From: Gigaspora margarita
Lineage: Eukaryota > Glomeromycota > Glomeromycetes > Diversisporales > Gigasporaceae
Assembly (NCBI GenBank): GCA_009809945.1
Contig: WTPW01000562.1
Span: forward strand, 197,107 to 261,106
DNA length: 64,000 nucleotides
Reading direction: 5' to 3'
In this document: positions 47,434 through 59,200 of the stretch, piece by piece
How positions within the stretch are numbered: the stretch's first letter is position 1
How the letters are laid out: every line of letters starts with the position of its first letter
The notes under the pieces: model-generated
Seen by the model: the letters and a program-made list of their open reading frames with translations, nothing else
Told to the model about the DNA's origin: nothing
The model's database searches: none
Made by a program: the position numbers and the translations under genes

Positions 47434-48915
47434 TTTTTTTTTTTATTAATATAATGTCAGTAGAAACTTTGTTATAGCAACTTTAAATTAATCCTAAGAT
47501 TAATAGTCTCTTTGTTATTAAGTAAAGATGTGTGAGGAGTCAGATAAGTTCTTGGACCTGGCTAACAAATTCCTCCAACTTGAAAACTAGTTAGAATAAA
47601 GAGATATGGCTATAGAAAAATTCTATGGTAAAGATTTCTAACTACATTTGTGCTACAGAGCACCCAATGTGATATTACACCTCCTATTTCCTATTTTATA
47701 CTATTATTAATTTAAACTAATAAAATAAATCTAGTTAGAATAGGTTGGAGAAAACCTAAAGTGCTAATCATGATATTATAAAAAGCATGTTGTTAGGGGT
47801 AGCCTTGTAAGTACCATTTTTCAATAGCAGAATATAGGTTTATTGGTTGTATATGAGTTCTTGATGTATTTGCTTGAGTGGTGCTTGACAGTAAAGTTAT
47901 TTTAGTATGTTTGGTTTTTTTTGTGATATTCTGGGCCATTTCCCATTGATGTTGAAATATATTACGTTGAGACCATATATTGTGATAAAACCAATTTAAG
48001 AAATTATTTGAGAAGTTAGTAAGAAAGAGTTTAGTTTGTTTTTTAGAAGAATTTTGGTATTATGATATGTTGGTTTGGAGTATATTCCTAGGATGGTAGG
48101 TATAAGGAAGTTGTATTGTATATTAGGAAAGTTAGTTGATAGTAATGAAAGGGTATTAAGAAGTGTGATATCTGAGGTCGATACTAATTAGAATTGTTGA
48201 AATGTGTTATTAATTATATTAGTAAGCGATTGTTGGATGTTTTTAGTATTTTTGGAACATAGGAGTATATGGAGAGTATTTTCAATTGAAGAGCATTTAC
48301 AACATTGATTTGTTGTGTATAGATTTGGGTAGTGGATGTTAAGGTTTTGCATTGTTGGGAGGTTGTTTGTTAGGATTTTGATATAAAAAGAGTATAAAGA
48401 GGAATTGTATTCTAAGGATTTAAGTATTTTAAAAATTAAGTTCCAGTTTATATCTAAAGTATAGTTGTTAAAAAATTTAAAAGATGACCAAGATGTTAGT
48501 TCTTAAATTTTGATAATATTTTTGATAAAGGAGCGAGCTTTGTGTGTTATTATATAATTGTTCTATAAAAAGTAAGTAGGTAATTTGAAGTATATATAAA
48601 AGATTTCTATTATAGGTTTATCAGAGCCTTGTTTTGCTAGCAGGTCAGCTTGGTTATGCAGAGAACTAGTTGAATGTAATTCAACTTTGATAGGAGTAAT
48701 AGAAATGTTTTTTGTAGATTTAATAGAGTTAATGATCGAGATTATATCCTAGTTTTTGTTTTGAATAAGTTTAAAAGAAGAAGAATTGATTAGGTTTTTG
48801 ATTGCAGATAAGTTATCAATATATATTGTAATAACAGAGTTATTTGGTATAGCAAGTAAAAGAGGAATAGTTGCTATTAATTCAGAGCGAGAAGAGTCTG
48901 GAAAAGGATTTATTG
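47434..48915 (-). mobile_element. 5'-truncated LINE of a second subfamily, minus strand
   Basis: A 1482-bp insertion with its poly(A) as a T-run (47434-47444) and the 14-bp duplication CACTGAATAAACTT (47420-47433 and 48916-48929). It contains only the 3' part of ORF2 and the 3' UTR. It differs from the full LINE in sequence and keeps a better RNase H domain. Confidence 0.85.
47790..48912 (-). pseudogene. LINE ORF2 C-terminal relic: RNase H and zinc knuckle
   Basis: The minus strand from about 48912 reads SSRSELIATIPLLLAI, then NSVITIYIDNLSAIKNLI, then VELHSTSSLHNQADLLAKQG. This is an RNase H1-like domain with E, D and D at the expected places and the HN-AD-LAK end. Downstream comes LPTMQNLNIHYPNLY followed by CCKCSSIENTLHILLC (C-x2-C-x7-H-x3-C, about 48262-48312). 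A few in-frame stops are present. The 5' part, including RT, is missing because of the truncated insertion. Confidence 0.82.
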
Positions 48916-49137
48916 CACTGAATAAACTTGTTTATTACTAAAAAATATATTCAGATTCAGATTAGTCTACAGACTTTAAACCAAATCTAAATTAAACGCA
49001 GACTTGACTAAAGTCTAATTTGGGTTCAGTCTGTACATATTATTTGCTTGAATTTGATTGGCTAGTTTTAGTATCAGGTGGGAAGAGGGGGTATCCTCTT
49101 AAGAGGTAGAAATCACCTGATAAATGTCTCTACCTAT

Positions 49138-49510
49138 ATTGTATTTATAAAAATTATATTTATGAAGGTCTAACTATAATATAGTAAAAACCAGAAGTAT
49201 TTGTATTTTTGCAACTTTTTAAATTAAAAAGCTACAAATTTGAAACTTTGTTTAGTAAATAATAATCAATAAATACTTATTACTAATTTTTTTTTTATAA
49301 TTGTTTAATTACTATAACAAAAGTTAGATAAGAACTTAAGTTTTGAGTTTTTTAATTAAATTAATAAAAATTATTATTATATTCAAAAATTTAATATATT
49401 AAAATTTTAGACAAATTTTATTTGTATACTAGTATATAAAACACAAATATATTAATATTTTAAAATTTTAATATAAAATCTACTTTGGGTTTTAACAAAA
49501 AATGGTTCTT
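49138..49510. other. AT-rich spacer, no gene seen
   Basis: No element boundary, RNA gene or coding region was recognised. Confidence 0.5.
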
Positions 49511-49902
49511 AGCATGTAGTAACTTAGAGAAGTTGTTAAGTTGTTACTTCCAAGTAGCAGATCTAGAGTTCAAATTTCACTAGTGATATTTTGAAAAATA
49601 GATTTGTGATATAGTAACTATTGTCTCATTGATCAGTTAGGTATATTACCTATAATCCTTGGTTCACCATTTATAATAGAAGCTTTTGAGCATATTTGTA
49701 TATTATTATATAGACAAATTCAAGGCATCAGAGAAATAAAAACTATTTGGCAAGTTCTAAGTAAGTAGATAGCAAAGATCTTTAATAGCACTACTAAAAC
49801 CAAAGAATTGGAAACCAGAGCCAGAATATTGGATGCAAAGACCTTTGAGAGTTAGAGTTTACCAATATAGCTACTAGAGTTGAACCAAAGAAAAAAGATC
49901 TA

Positions 49903-50106
49903 CAGTCAACTCTTTTTAATCCGAACTGCTGGGACTGTTTTTTTTTACTATATAAAAATTTGAAAAAGTTCAGTTTTCAAAAAGTTATATATAGCTAATC
50001 TGAACTTTATAATAAAATTTACAAATGTTCTAGATGATTTTGTTCAGTTTAGAGAGAGTTTAATAGTGTTCAGTTTAGAGAGGTTCGGATTAGAGAGAGG
50101 TGACTG
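49903..50106. mobile_element. TA-target MITE (pogo/Tigger-like), 204 bp
   Basis: Ends CAGTCAACTCTTTTTAATCC and (complement) CAGTCACCTCTCTCTAATCC, then GAAC, flanked by TA (49901-49902, 50107-50108). The CAGT...TAATCCGAAC ends resemble pogo/Tigger-type termini. Confidence 0.87.
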
Positions 50107-50533
50107 TATACTATAGAAGTAGGTACCAAGAAAAGAAAGAACTATAGTAGCACCTAATGCTAAATGAATCGATCCTTCTGGGCTAACTTGTTTGAAAGTT
50201 TAAAAAGTCAGTATAAGAACTAGTAGAATAGTAGGATGTATACTAGAATTAGAGTGAACCTTACAAGAGCTGAAGTAAGTAATAGTAGAATGCAGATTTA
50301 TCCTAACTTCAAGTATAAGCCTCATTAAATGCATCATTACTGAAGTGTAGATAATACTATATCTGTGTGGGACAGGAACTGCTTTACCAAGTGTTCTGTA
50401 AAGATAAAGTAGTCCTAAAGGAATTTTATTAAGTATTCAGAACTGATCTTGACTAACTAATATATTGAGGGCTGTACCAGTAATATAGTAACATTGGCAG
50501 GAGGAGCAGGGACTAGAGTGTTTAAATAGGTAA

Positions 50534-50697
50534 GGGGAGTGACAAAAATTAGATGATTTTTTAGGAGGAGAGGGGGGTGAAAAATGCTGAAATTATATAT
50601 AGGAACCTGACCAAATCTATATTATAGAACTATTATAGAGGGGAGGAGGAGGGTAGGCCTCTAATAAAAAATAATCAGGTGATTAATGACACTGCCC
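50534..50697. mobile_element. Harbinger-like MITE (TAA target), 164 bp
   Basis: Ends GGGGAGTGACAAAAATTAGA and (complement) GGGCAGTGTCATTAATCACC, flanked by TAA (50531-50533, 50698-50700). Other LS1 copies read GTTTAAATAGGCAATT across this point, confirming an insertion. Confidence 0.87.
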
Positions 50698-52431
50698 TAA
50701 TTCTCTAGTTGGATTGCAGGTATAACAACTAGTGTAGAACCTTTGGGTAAACTACTTAAATTAGACAACCAAAAGTTGTACATGTAGCTAGTTGTATTCT
50801 TAGCTATATAACAAATATTGGAATGCCAAAGAGGACATCTTGATTCACATAGTTGAATAAAAACCTTTTTCAATAGCAAGAACTTTGATATAAAAAAAAA
50901 AAACAACAACAAATAGTTCTTGTCAAATTTTAATATAAATATAACTCTTTTATTCTAAAGCTAATTTTTATTCTAATCTCAAATTAGGATTAACTTTTGT
51001 TAAAATTTATATATTATACAGATTTGTAAATTTATTAATTAATATTGTTTTCATATACTAGTATACAATAAAAAATTAATTATTATTATTTTTTTTTTGT
51101 GTTAAAGTTTTTGCTATAGGAATAGGTTTGTTTATTCAAGTCTGTGGGTCAAGAGGTTCTCTGTGGCACTCTGACATTCATTACATAAATGAGAGTACAA
51201 CTAGTCATATATACAACTTTTGGTTGTCTAATTTAAGTAGTCAGCCTGAATGTTCTATACTAGATACTATACCTGCAACCTAGCTAGGGGATTGCCTATT
51301 TAAACTCTTTGGTCTATACTTCTCCTGCCAACTCTACTTGTATTACTAGTACAGCTCTTTGTTATATAAGTCAGTTGAGGTCAGTTCTGGATATCAACAA
51401 ATATCTCTTTAGGACTACTTTATCCTCACAGAACACTTGGTAGAGCATTTTCTATCCCACACAGGTATTATCTACTCTTAGATAACTTATGTATTTACTG
51501 AGACTTACACTTGAGTCAGGGCTAACTATTAAACCCTTACTGTTATCTACTTTTGCCCTTGTAAAGTTCGCTCCAACCCCGATACCCACTACAACCTTCC
51601 TATTGGATCTTTCTCAGTATCCCAAAACTTCCAAACTAGTTAGGGGGCTTCCAGAAATTATGTAATTTTTTGTTACTAATAAATTTCAAAATTTTACTCA
51701 CTCACCCACACCTAATACTCTATTAGCCAATCAAATTTTATATTTTTTAAAATTTATTCATATGTTTCAATTTATGAAATTGATAATAACTATTGCTTTA
51801 CTGGACCAATTTAGATGATTTAACTACCAAAATGTCCATCTCACTGAGATTATTCTAACAAGCCCAAAATCATTAAAATCTAATTACAGGATCCCAAGAT
51901 TGTTCAATTTTGTGTAATTTTAATAGTGATTTTTTAGAATCACTAAGTAAATTTCTTTAATATTGAATAACTTTTGATCCACTAGTCTGTTTTAGAAGAT
52001 TTAACTACCAAAATGTTCATCTCAGTGAGATGATTTTAACAAGCCAAAAATTACTAAATTTTAATTACAGAATTCCAAGATCGATAAAGATTTTTTGTTT
52101 GTCTAACAATACAAATCTTTATCAATTTTGAAATTCTGTAATTAGAATTTAATGATTTTAGACTTGTTAGAATCAGCTCACTAAGACGAAACTTTTGGTA
52201 GTTAAATCATCCAAAATGAGCCAGTGGATCAAAAGTTATTTAATATTAAAGAAATTTATTTAGTAATTCTAAAAAAATCACTATTAAAATCACACAAAAG
52301 TTGAACGATCTTGGGATCCAGTGATTAAATTTTAACAATTTTGGGCTTGTTGGAATTGTCTCAGTAAAATGAACATTTGGTAATTAAATCATCTAAATCG
52401 GCTCAGTAGAGAAATAATTATTAATAAATTT

Positions 52432-53142
52432 AAGGGTGTGGTGCCTTAGAGAAGTTGTCAAGGTGTCACCCCCCAAGCGGCAGGTCGACAGTTCAAATCC
52501 CACTATTAACGCTTTGAACAATAGGACGGTGTTCGGTAACTGTGTGGCTCATATCAGTTGGGTTGTAAAACCTGTTACCTTGGTTCCACCATCTCGAATA
52601 GGAGCTTCGGCACAATGATGTTAAGGTTACACTACAAATTCAGAGAACTAGAGAAATAGAAACCCGTTTGGCAAGTCCCGAATTAGGAGGTAATAGTGAT
52701 GATCTATGATGGCACTACCGGAAGAGGTGGGTGGCCAGGATCGGAATGAACCTAATAAGGGCAGATGGCTTATGTCGCTAAATCCAAGTTCAGAAATAGA
52801 ATGGGACACAGAAGAACTATGGTAGGCAATTGGTGCGAGGGTAAAGTAGCCCTTAGGCCGTATTATCTAAAGGGTTGCAGGCCTGATAATATCTACATAT
52901 ATATGTAGTGCATCAGGTAGTAATAGGAGGATCGTGAACCAGAGGGTTTAAATAGACAACTTCCGTAGTTGGGTTGTAGGTATGGCAGCTAGTGTAGAAT
53001 CTTTGGGCGGACTACTTAAATTAGGCACCAAAAGTGCACATGTGGCTAGTTGCATCCTCATTCATGTAACAAATATTACGTCTCTATAACTCATAATAAA
53101 ATCTGGCCATAGTACTCGGCCTTTAAACACTAAAAAAAAAAA
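52432..53142 (+). mobile_element. LS1 retroposon, copy c, nested in H-2
   Basis: 711 bp from the tRNA-like head to the A-run (53132-53142). The target duplication is AATTATTAATAAATTT (52416-52431) against AATTATTAATAATTTT (53143-53158). It shares the tail TTTGGGCGGACTACTTAAAT, then CACATGTGGCTAGTTGC, with other copies and lacks a block of about 250 bp present in copies d and e. Confidence 0.85.
52438..52501 (+). promoter_or_regulatory. tRNA-like internal Pol III promoter of LS1 copy c
   Basis: A-box-like TGGTGCCTTAGAGAAGTTG (52439-52457) and B-box-like CAGTTCAAATCCC (52489-52501). The 32-bp spacing between the boxes and the CACCCCCCAAGCGGCAGG middle resemble a tRNA with an anticodon and variable arm. 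Pol III use is inference. Confidence 0.55.
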
Positions 53143-53818
53143 AATTATTAATAATTTTATAATTTTATACTTTTGGTCAAAATTAAAAAATTTTGACTAG
53201 AATTATAATTATAATCTGATATTTTTGGGACCCCACCCACCTACCAAAAAATTATGTAATTTCTGAAAGCCTCTTTAGCCCAGGAGGGTCAGTTTACTCA
53301 GCATTAGGTGCCACTATAGTTTTCTTCTCTTGGTATCTACTTCTATAGTATAGGTTCTTTTCCTTTAGTATGACTCTAGCAACCAGGTTGGTGAACCTCT
53401 CCTTGAAAGTCTTGTTATCCGGTTCTCTAGCTCCAGTTTTTAATATTCAAGCTTTGGTAGTACCATCAAAGATCTTTGCTACCTTCTTGCTTGGGACTTG
53501 CCAAATGGGTTTTTATTTCTTCAGTTTCTTGGATTTGTGCACTGAAGGCTCCTATTCTAGATAGTAGAACCAAGACTACAGATAATTTATCCAAAATTTA
53601 TTATTTTTATAGTTATAATAAAAAAATTTAATTTAATAAAATAGTTATAAAAGCAACTCTTTAGATAATTCCTTTTACCAAATTTTTTAAGAAAACTAAT
53701 CTATGTAAACTATTCTTAATCTGTAGAGATTTGCAAGCAAATTTGTTTGTATAATTAAAATTTGGTACAGTTGAATCTTCCCAAACTGGTATGCATGGTG
53801 GACAAGTTTTGTATCAGT

Positions 53819-56199
53819 CATCAGCAAATTTATAGTACCAAAATCTTTCGAAAGATCTTGCATTACTGCAAAATCTTTCGAAAGATTTTGCATATCGCAA
53901 TATATTTCGAAATATTTTGAAATATATTTCAAAATATTTCAGCTTTCGAAATATTTCGAAAATAGTTTCGAAATATTTCGAAAGTGGATTTGAAATATTT
54001 TTCGAAATATTTTGTAATCGAAATAATTCAAAATATTTTAGAACTGGCTGGATCAGCTGGATCAGCTAGATCAGGATATGTAACCTGGGACATGCCAAGG
54101 AAGCATTGGACTATATTTTTGAAATAGTTCAAAATTTTGTATTATGTATTGAAATTAATCTACAAATTCTGTATTACAAGATCAGATCAGATCTTTGTTT
54201 ATAAATTAGATCTTCTATACAGTTTTACATTGTTTTTTTTTCTTTCGCTTTAACAATTATATAGTGTTTTGAATTACCGGNNNNNNNNNNNNNNNNNNNN
54301 NNNNNNNNNNNNNNNNNNNNNNNNNNNNNNNNNNNNNNNNNNNNNNNNNNNNNNNNNNNNNNNNNNNNNNNNNNNNNNNNNNNNNNNNNNNNNNNNNNNN
54401 NNNNNNNNNNNNNNNNNNNNNNNNNNNNNNNNNNNNNNNNNNNNNNNNNNNNNNNNNNNNNNNNNNNNNNNNNNNNNNNNNNNNNNNNNNNNNNNNNNNN
54501 NNNNNNNNNNNNNNNNNNNNNNNNNNNNNNNNNNNNNNNNNNNNNNNNNNNNNNNNNNNNNNNNNNNNNNNNNNNNNNNNNNNNNNNNNNNNNNNNNNNN
54601 NNNNNNNNNNNNNNNNNNNNNNNNNNNNNNNNNNNNNNNNNNNNNNNNNNNNNNNNNNNNNNNNNNNNNNNNNNNNNNNNNNNNNNNNNNNNNNNNNNNN
54701 NNNNNNNNNNNNNNNNNNNNNNNNNNNNNNNNNNNNTTCATTTTTTTTTTTTATTTATTATTTTTAATTTTTTTTATTTTATTTCTATACTTTACAAAAA
54801 CACCAACCCTAAATTCTCTGGCACTTTACAAGAAATCCAACAACTTTTCACCACTTTGCGCAGCTCTTCGAAACTTTGCAAGAACACACAATTGCTTTCT
54901 CTAGCAATTTGTAAATTTTTAAGAACGCCTCTTTATATTAGAGAAATAGAGATTTGGGTTTTATTTTTTTATTCAGTTTGCTTACATTCCATTTTTTTGT
55001 TTGTTTTCTTTTTACTTATTTTTTTAATTTTTATTTTTTTATTTATTCTGGCACATTTCGAAAACCTTCGACAATTTCTAAATTGCAAGAAACGAATTCT
55101 TACTTTAGGGAAATAGAGATTTGGGTCTTCATTTTTTTTATTTAGTTTGCTTACATTTTTGTTTTTTGGTTATTTTTCTTTTTTTTTACTTATTTTTTTA
55201 TTTTTTTTTATTTATTCCTAACTTTCTTTGGAACTTTGCAAAAAAATGATCTGACTTTTTTGGTACTTTACAAGAACACCAACTCTAACTTCTTCAGCAC
55301 TTTGCAAGAACAAACTGGATTTTTCTAGGAATACCAACACTTTTGAGAAGTAGTTTTTTTTTATTTTTTCACTTCTCTACTATTTTTAAGAAGTATTTAA
55401 AAAGAAAAGCAAAACGAAGATGATAGTGAAAACAAAAGAATAGCTGAAGCGAAACGATAGTTAAAACAAAGAAGCAAAATAATAGCTAACTGGGATGAGC
55501 GAAAATAAGCGTGTAGGACTAGTTTTTTATGGGATTATATGTGAAGAAGTGCGAAAGTATTTTAAATACTATTTTTTTTCGTTTTCAGTTTTGTTTTTTT
55601 CATTGTTTTTTTGGTTTCATTTTTTTCATCATTTTTTTTCATTTTTTTTTGTATAATATATGTATAATAATATATAATAAAATATATAATATTGAATAAA
55701 AATGTATATTTAATTTAAAATAAATTTAAAATATATAATGTATAATAATAAATAAAAATATATAAAATTTTATATTAAAATGCAAAACAATGCGAAAACC
55801 TGTGAAAACGATCAAAAATTTGCAAAAGCGTGATTATATGAATATGTATATCGTTTATTTATTTTTTTAAAAAAATTTTGAAATTTTGCTAAATATTGCG
55901 AAATATTGTGATAATATGCAAAAAATTACCTCCTGCGACCCCGGAGGGGATAATTAGATACAAATTAGATACAAATTAGGTACGGGTTGCATTGTTTTTA
56001 TTTGCCCTATTTTGCAATATTTCACAATACATTTTGAAATATTTTGAAATTTCTTTCAAAATCTTTTGAAAGAAATGCATACCGAAATTTTTCGAAAGAT
56101 TGCAATTCTTTCGAAAGATTTCGCCTCAATCGTAATTCTTTTGAAAGATTTCAGTATGCAATTTCTTTCGAAAGATTTCATATATTTATTTTGCTAATG
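53819..56199. mobile_element. Element C: CATCAGCAAATT-ended DNA element with TTTCGAAAG arrays
   Basis: Starts CATCAGCAAATTTATAG and ends TTTTGCTAATG, flanked by GT (53817-53818 and 56200-56201). The arms (53840-54040, 55990-56180) are arrays of CTTTCGAAAG and ATATTTCGAAATAT. The interior is the A-rich core of elements A and B in the opposite orientation (AGTTTGCTTACATT; CTAACTTCTTCAGCACTTTG). A run of N (54281-54736) interrupts it. Confidence 0.83.
54281..54736. other. Assembly gap (456 N)
   Basis: Undetermined bases inside element C, so the length of that element is uncertain. Confidence 1.
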
Positions 56200-57787
56200 G
56201 TATTGAAAGGTTATCAGATTTGAAATTATTATAAACTATATAGATTCATATAACAGAAATGGACTTGGTGGATTACTTTTTTATCAGATTTAACAGATTA
56301 TCAGATTTGACAGGATTGGTTTTGGGAGGTTCAACTGTATAATAATATTTGAAAACAAGAATTATATTTTTGAATTATTTAATTTTATATTATACAAGAG
56401 TAGATAGAGCACCGCCGGCGCCCCTAATGTAATGATTTATTATTCCTTGGCAATACCTGGGATTTATTAAATATTGATCATATTAATTCTTAAATTTGAN
56501 TTAAAATGCNGNATAAAACAATATTAAGTATAAAGGTCTTGAAAGGCTACGCAAAGTTAATTTTCATTTTGTATAACCTATCAACTCAATATTTTTTTAA
56601 AAAAAAATTTTTTTGGTTAAATTTCAATTGTGCAAATTATTTTGTTTTTGCCATTTGATTTTTTCTCCAGATAGATCTGAAAAAAAACCCCCAAAATTTT
56701 CTGATTCCATGTTATGCAAACTGAAAAAATTGACTTTGTATGGCCTTAGATATGAATAGTAGATTAAAAAAAAAATCTGACCTGCCAAATAAAATTTTGG
56801 AATACTATGTTATACAATTTGTAAAAATTAACTTTGTATGGTCCAATTGTCGAATTAATAAATTCACAATGAATAAGTAAGCAAACTGTTATTTTACTTG
56901 TGTAATAAAAAGTCTTAAATGCATATATACACGAAATTCTGATAAATGCCAAAAATGGCATTGATTTAAATTACGATTTGATCATTAAATATATATTACA
57001 AAAGGTTGAAAGTAAACGTACACATGTATATAAATGTTTATTGCTATACTCAATTTAATTTTAGAAAATTGTGCTATTATTGATTAATATTTTATTCACT
57101 TCAAAAATAAATAGCACAAGTTTGTAGCAATAAACATATTATTATCGCACTTGCTGAAATTGCTTACTGTGCCTATTTAACATGTTGTAAGTATTAGATT
57201 AATAAATTATTTTTTATACTCGCTAAGTGCTATAAAGTAAATGAAATTAGAATAAATAATAAATATTCATGACTTGAATGCTTAATTTAATTACTTAGAA
57301 TTATTAAAATTCTTTATACTCAGAAATTAGGCTGTTTAAGTTAAAATTTTATTTAGCATTATTATTATTATTATTTTTTGTATTTACACAAACATATAAA
57401 ATAAAATATAATGTACTGAAAAATTTTCATTATAACTTAAATTCAAATGTAAATAAATGAATGAATTTGACTTCAATAAAGAAAGACATGCAGAGAAGTC
57501 TCTCTGATTTTACTTAAGGAAAAATAAAAGGAAGTTGGTTAGTATAGTACTAAAGAGACCTTTATTTGAGTAAATCAAAAATTTATCTCCTAGTAACTAT
57601 TAGAGTCAAATCGGTCAAATGTATAAACTCTCCCTCCTTAATAAAGGATAATTCAGTGAAGAATTAACAATTCAATTAGAGATCAATATTGCAAAGTGCT
57701 AACTTTGAAATTAGAACAAAAGCGTTAGCTCTAGTAATTATATCAAAAGATCCTTGAATTAATAAACTGTTGTTATTATAGTAAACT

Positions 57788-58590
57788 GATCCAGAATTTT
57801 CATAATTCTTTTTGATTATAAATTTTTTTTTTTACTTTTTTAATAATATACGAATTTTAAACTATTGGTTACAAAAGAGAGTAAAAATCGTTGGCAAAAA
57901 AAAAAAAAAAAAAAAGGAAAACGAAACAGAAAAAAAAATGAAAGATGGTTTGTAATTTGTAAGGTTATCAGTCCGATCTGAAATCTGGAGAAGAAATATA
58001 TAGAAATATAAGAACCGGGAATAAATATGCTCAAGTCATGTGATTTTAAGATATATTCAAGCCACTTTAATTCACATGCTCAAATTTTTGGCAATTTCTC
58101 ATTGGTACGTACAAACTAGTACGTTTATATTTATTTAATGCTTAGAGAATAAAACCTGTTTTAAGTGTAATAGGCATCAAAAATGTAACTTTTAATGGTA
58201 GTTGGTACATGATACTCTAATAGATAGTATAAGATTTTTTAGCCAGCAACTTTTATTCTTGGTTTGTAACTAATAGTTTAAATAGTTTAAAATTCATATT
58301 ATTATTTAAAAAGTAAAATAAGATATATTCAAAAAGAATTATGAAATCCTGGATCAGCCTGAATCTAAAATCTGGAGAAGAAATAGTATAGAAGTATAAA
58401 TAAGAACCGGGTATAAATATTTATTTAAGCTCAGGTTCATGTGACTTTAAGATATATTCAAATTCACATGATCGAATTTTTTGGCAATTTCTTATTGGTA
58501 CGTACGTACGAACCGGTACGTTTATCTTTATATAAAATAAACCTGCTTTAAGTACAACAGACATAATTCTATTCACAAAATTACGCAATA
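57788..58590. repeat. Palindrome and direct duplication
   Basis: 57788-57875 (CTGATCCAGAATTTTCATAA...ACTATTGGTTACAAA) is inverted at 58263-58365. The block 57970-58190 (AAATCTGGAGAAGAAATA, AAGAACCGGG, TTGGTACGTAC) is repeated directly at 58370-58580. A foldback element that captured or duplicated its neighbour is one explanation. Confidence 0.6.
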
Positions 58591-58654
58591 TGAAATCATA
58601 ATCGTCAATAATTAATAATACGAAAATGGATTATAATTTAGCGAAATGAGTATA

Positions 58655-59200
58655 CGTACTACAACAATGCTAGTTGATATTAGGCAAAATTAAAAATTTT
58701 CACTTGCTATTTTAAATTATCAGATTTAGCCAGTCACGCATATAACGTCAACGTGAATGTGTAAAATTTTTCTCATAGTCATAATTTAGTGATTAGTGAG
58801 GTGCAGTATAGTTTTTTATTCCCATGAAATAAAAATTTTTCTACTCAATTAATTCTATATACAAAATTACGCAAAATAATATTAATCTATCATCAATAAT
58901 TAATTATACGAAAAATGACATAATTTAGCGATTGCTAAAATGAGTATACACTTGCAGCTTTAATTTTTACACGCAAATTACATAAATTTGATACACGTGA
59001 CAACAATGCTAGTTAATATTAGGCAAAATTAAAAAATTTTACCTGCTATTTAGTCAATCACGCATATAACGTCAGCGTGAATAAATATTAATAATACGCA
59101 AATTACATATGCCACAACATTGCTAGTTGCTATTAGGCAAAATCAAAAATTTTAGCCGGCTATTTACAAATTATCAGATTTAGCTAATCAGATCTCAGAA
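58655..59200 (+). repeat. Three dispersed copies of a unit of about 90 bp
   Basis: Copies near 58665, 59003 and 59108 share CAACAATGCTAGTTGATATT, AGGCAAAATTAAAAATTTT and GCTATTTA. The first two also share TCACGCATATAACGTCA. Purpose unknown. Confidence 0.6.

Larger units (their letters stand above)
46875..49137. mobile_element. Palindromic element P2 with two hairpins, interrupted by a truncated LINE
   Basis: It begins GGGTGGTTAACATCACC and ends ATCACCTGATAAATGTCTCT then ACC. It carries a hairpin at 46960-47120 and a second (47280-48945) whose right arm is split by the LINE fragment at 47434-48915. The hairpin arms (GACAAGTTTACTTAGTGCAT) match those of P1. Boundaries are uncertain. Confidence 0.55.
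49511..50890 (+). mobile_element. LS1 tRNA-headed retroposon, copy a, with two MITE insertions
   Basis: The head (49511-49580) matches the heads of copies c and e and includes the B-box-like GAGTTCAAATTTC (49566-49578). The body matches other copies through TTTGGGTAAACTACTTAAATT (about 50740) and ends in an A-run (50891-50902). The flanks AACAAAAAATGGTTCTT and AACAACAAATAGTTCTT may be a decayed target duplication. MITEs at 49903-50106 and 50534-50697 interrupt it; without them it is about 1.0 kb. No polymerase gene. Confidence 0.72.
51643..53274. mobile_element. Harbinger-like element H-2 (TTA target), with an LS1 inside
   Basis: Left GGGGGCTTCCAGAAATTATG, right (complement) AGAGGCTTTCAGAAATTACA, flanked by TTA (51640-51642, 53275-53277). 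Removing it restores ACTAGTTAGCCC as in LS1 copy d, so the 3-bp TTA duplication is supported by an empty site. The interior is a large imperfect palindrome with GATCGATAAAGATT and its complement near the centre. Non-coding. Confidence 0.9.
51092..53590 (-). mobile_element. LS1 retroposon, copy b, minus strand, split by a Harbinger-like element
   Basis: A minus-strand LS1 in two pieces, 51092-51642 and 53275-53590; the complement at 51210-51300 reads AATTTAAGTAGTCAGCC as in other copies. A T-run marks its 3' end (about 51090-51099). The tRNA-like head is missing (5' truncation). LS1 copy d shows the uninterrupted sequence CCAAACTAGTTAGCCCGG at the split point. Confidence 0.7.
53768..56337. mobile_element. 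TA-target MITE (187 bp) opened by element C
   Basis: Ends CAGTTGAATCTTCCCAAACT and (complement) CAGTTGAACCTCCCAAAACC, with TA on both sides (53766-53767, 56338-56339). C5 copy 1 has AAATTTGGTATAATAATATT at this point, an exact empty site. Without element C (53819-56199 plus 2 bp) the MITE is 187 bp. Confidence 0.88.

Noticed and set aside
52432-52510. A functional tRNA gene
   Set aside because: The A and B boxes are present but the head is joined to a long body with poly(A) and target duplications, and I could not build a clean cloverleaf. Called a retroposon head instead.
54269-54904. Long open frame across the N run
   Set aside because: It consists of undetermined bases and has no meaning.
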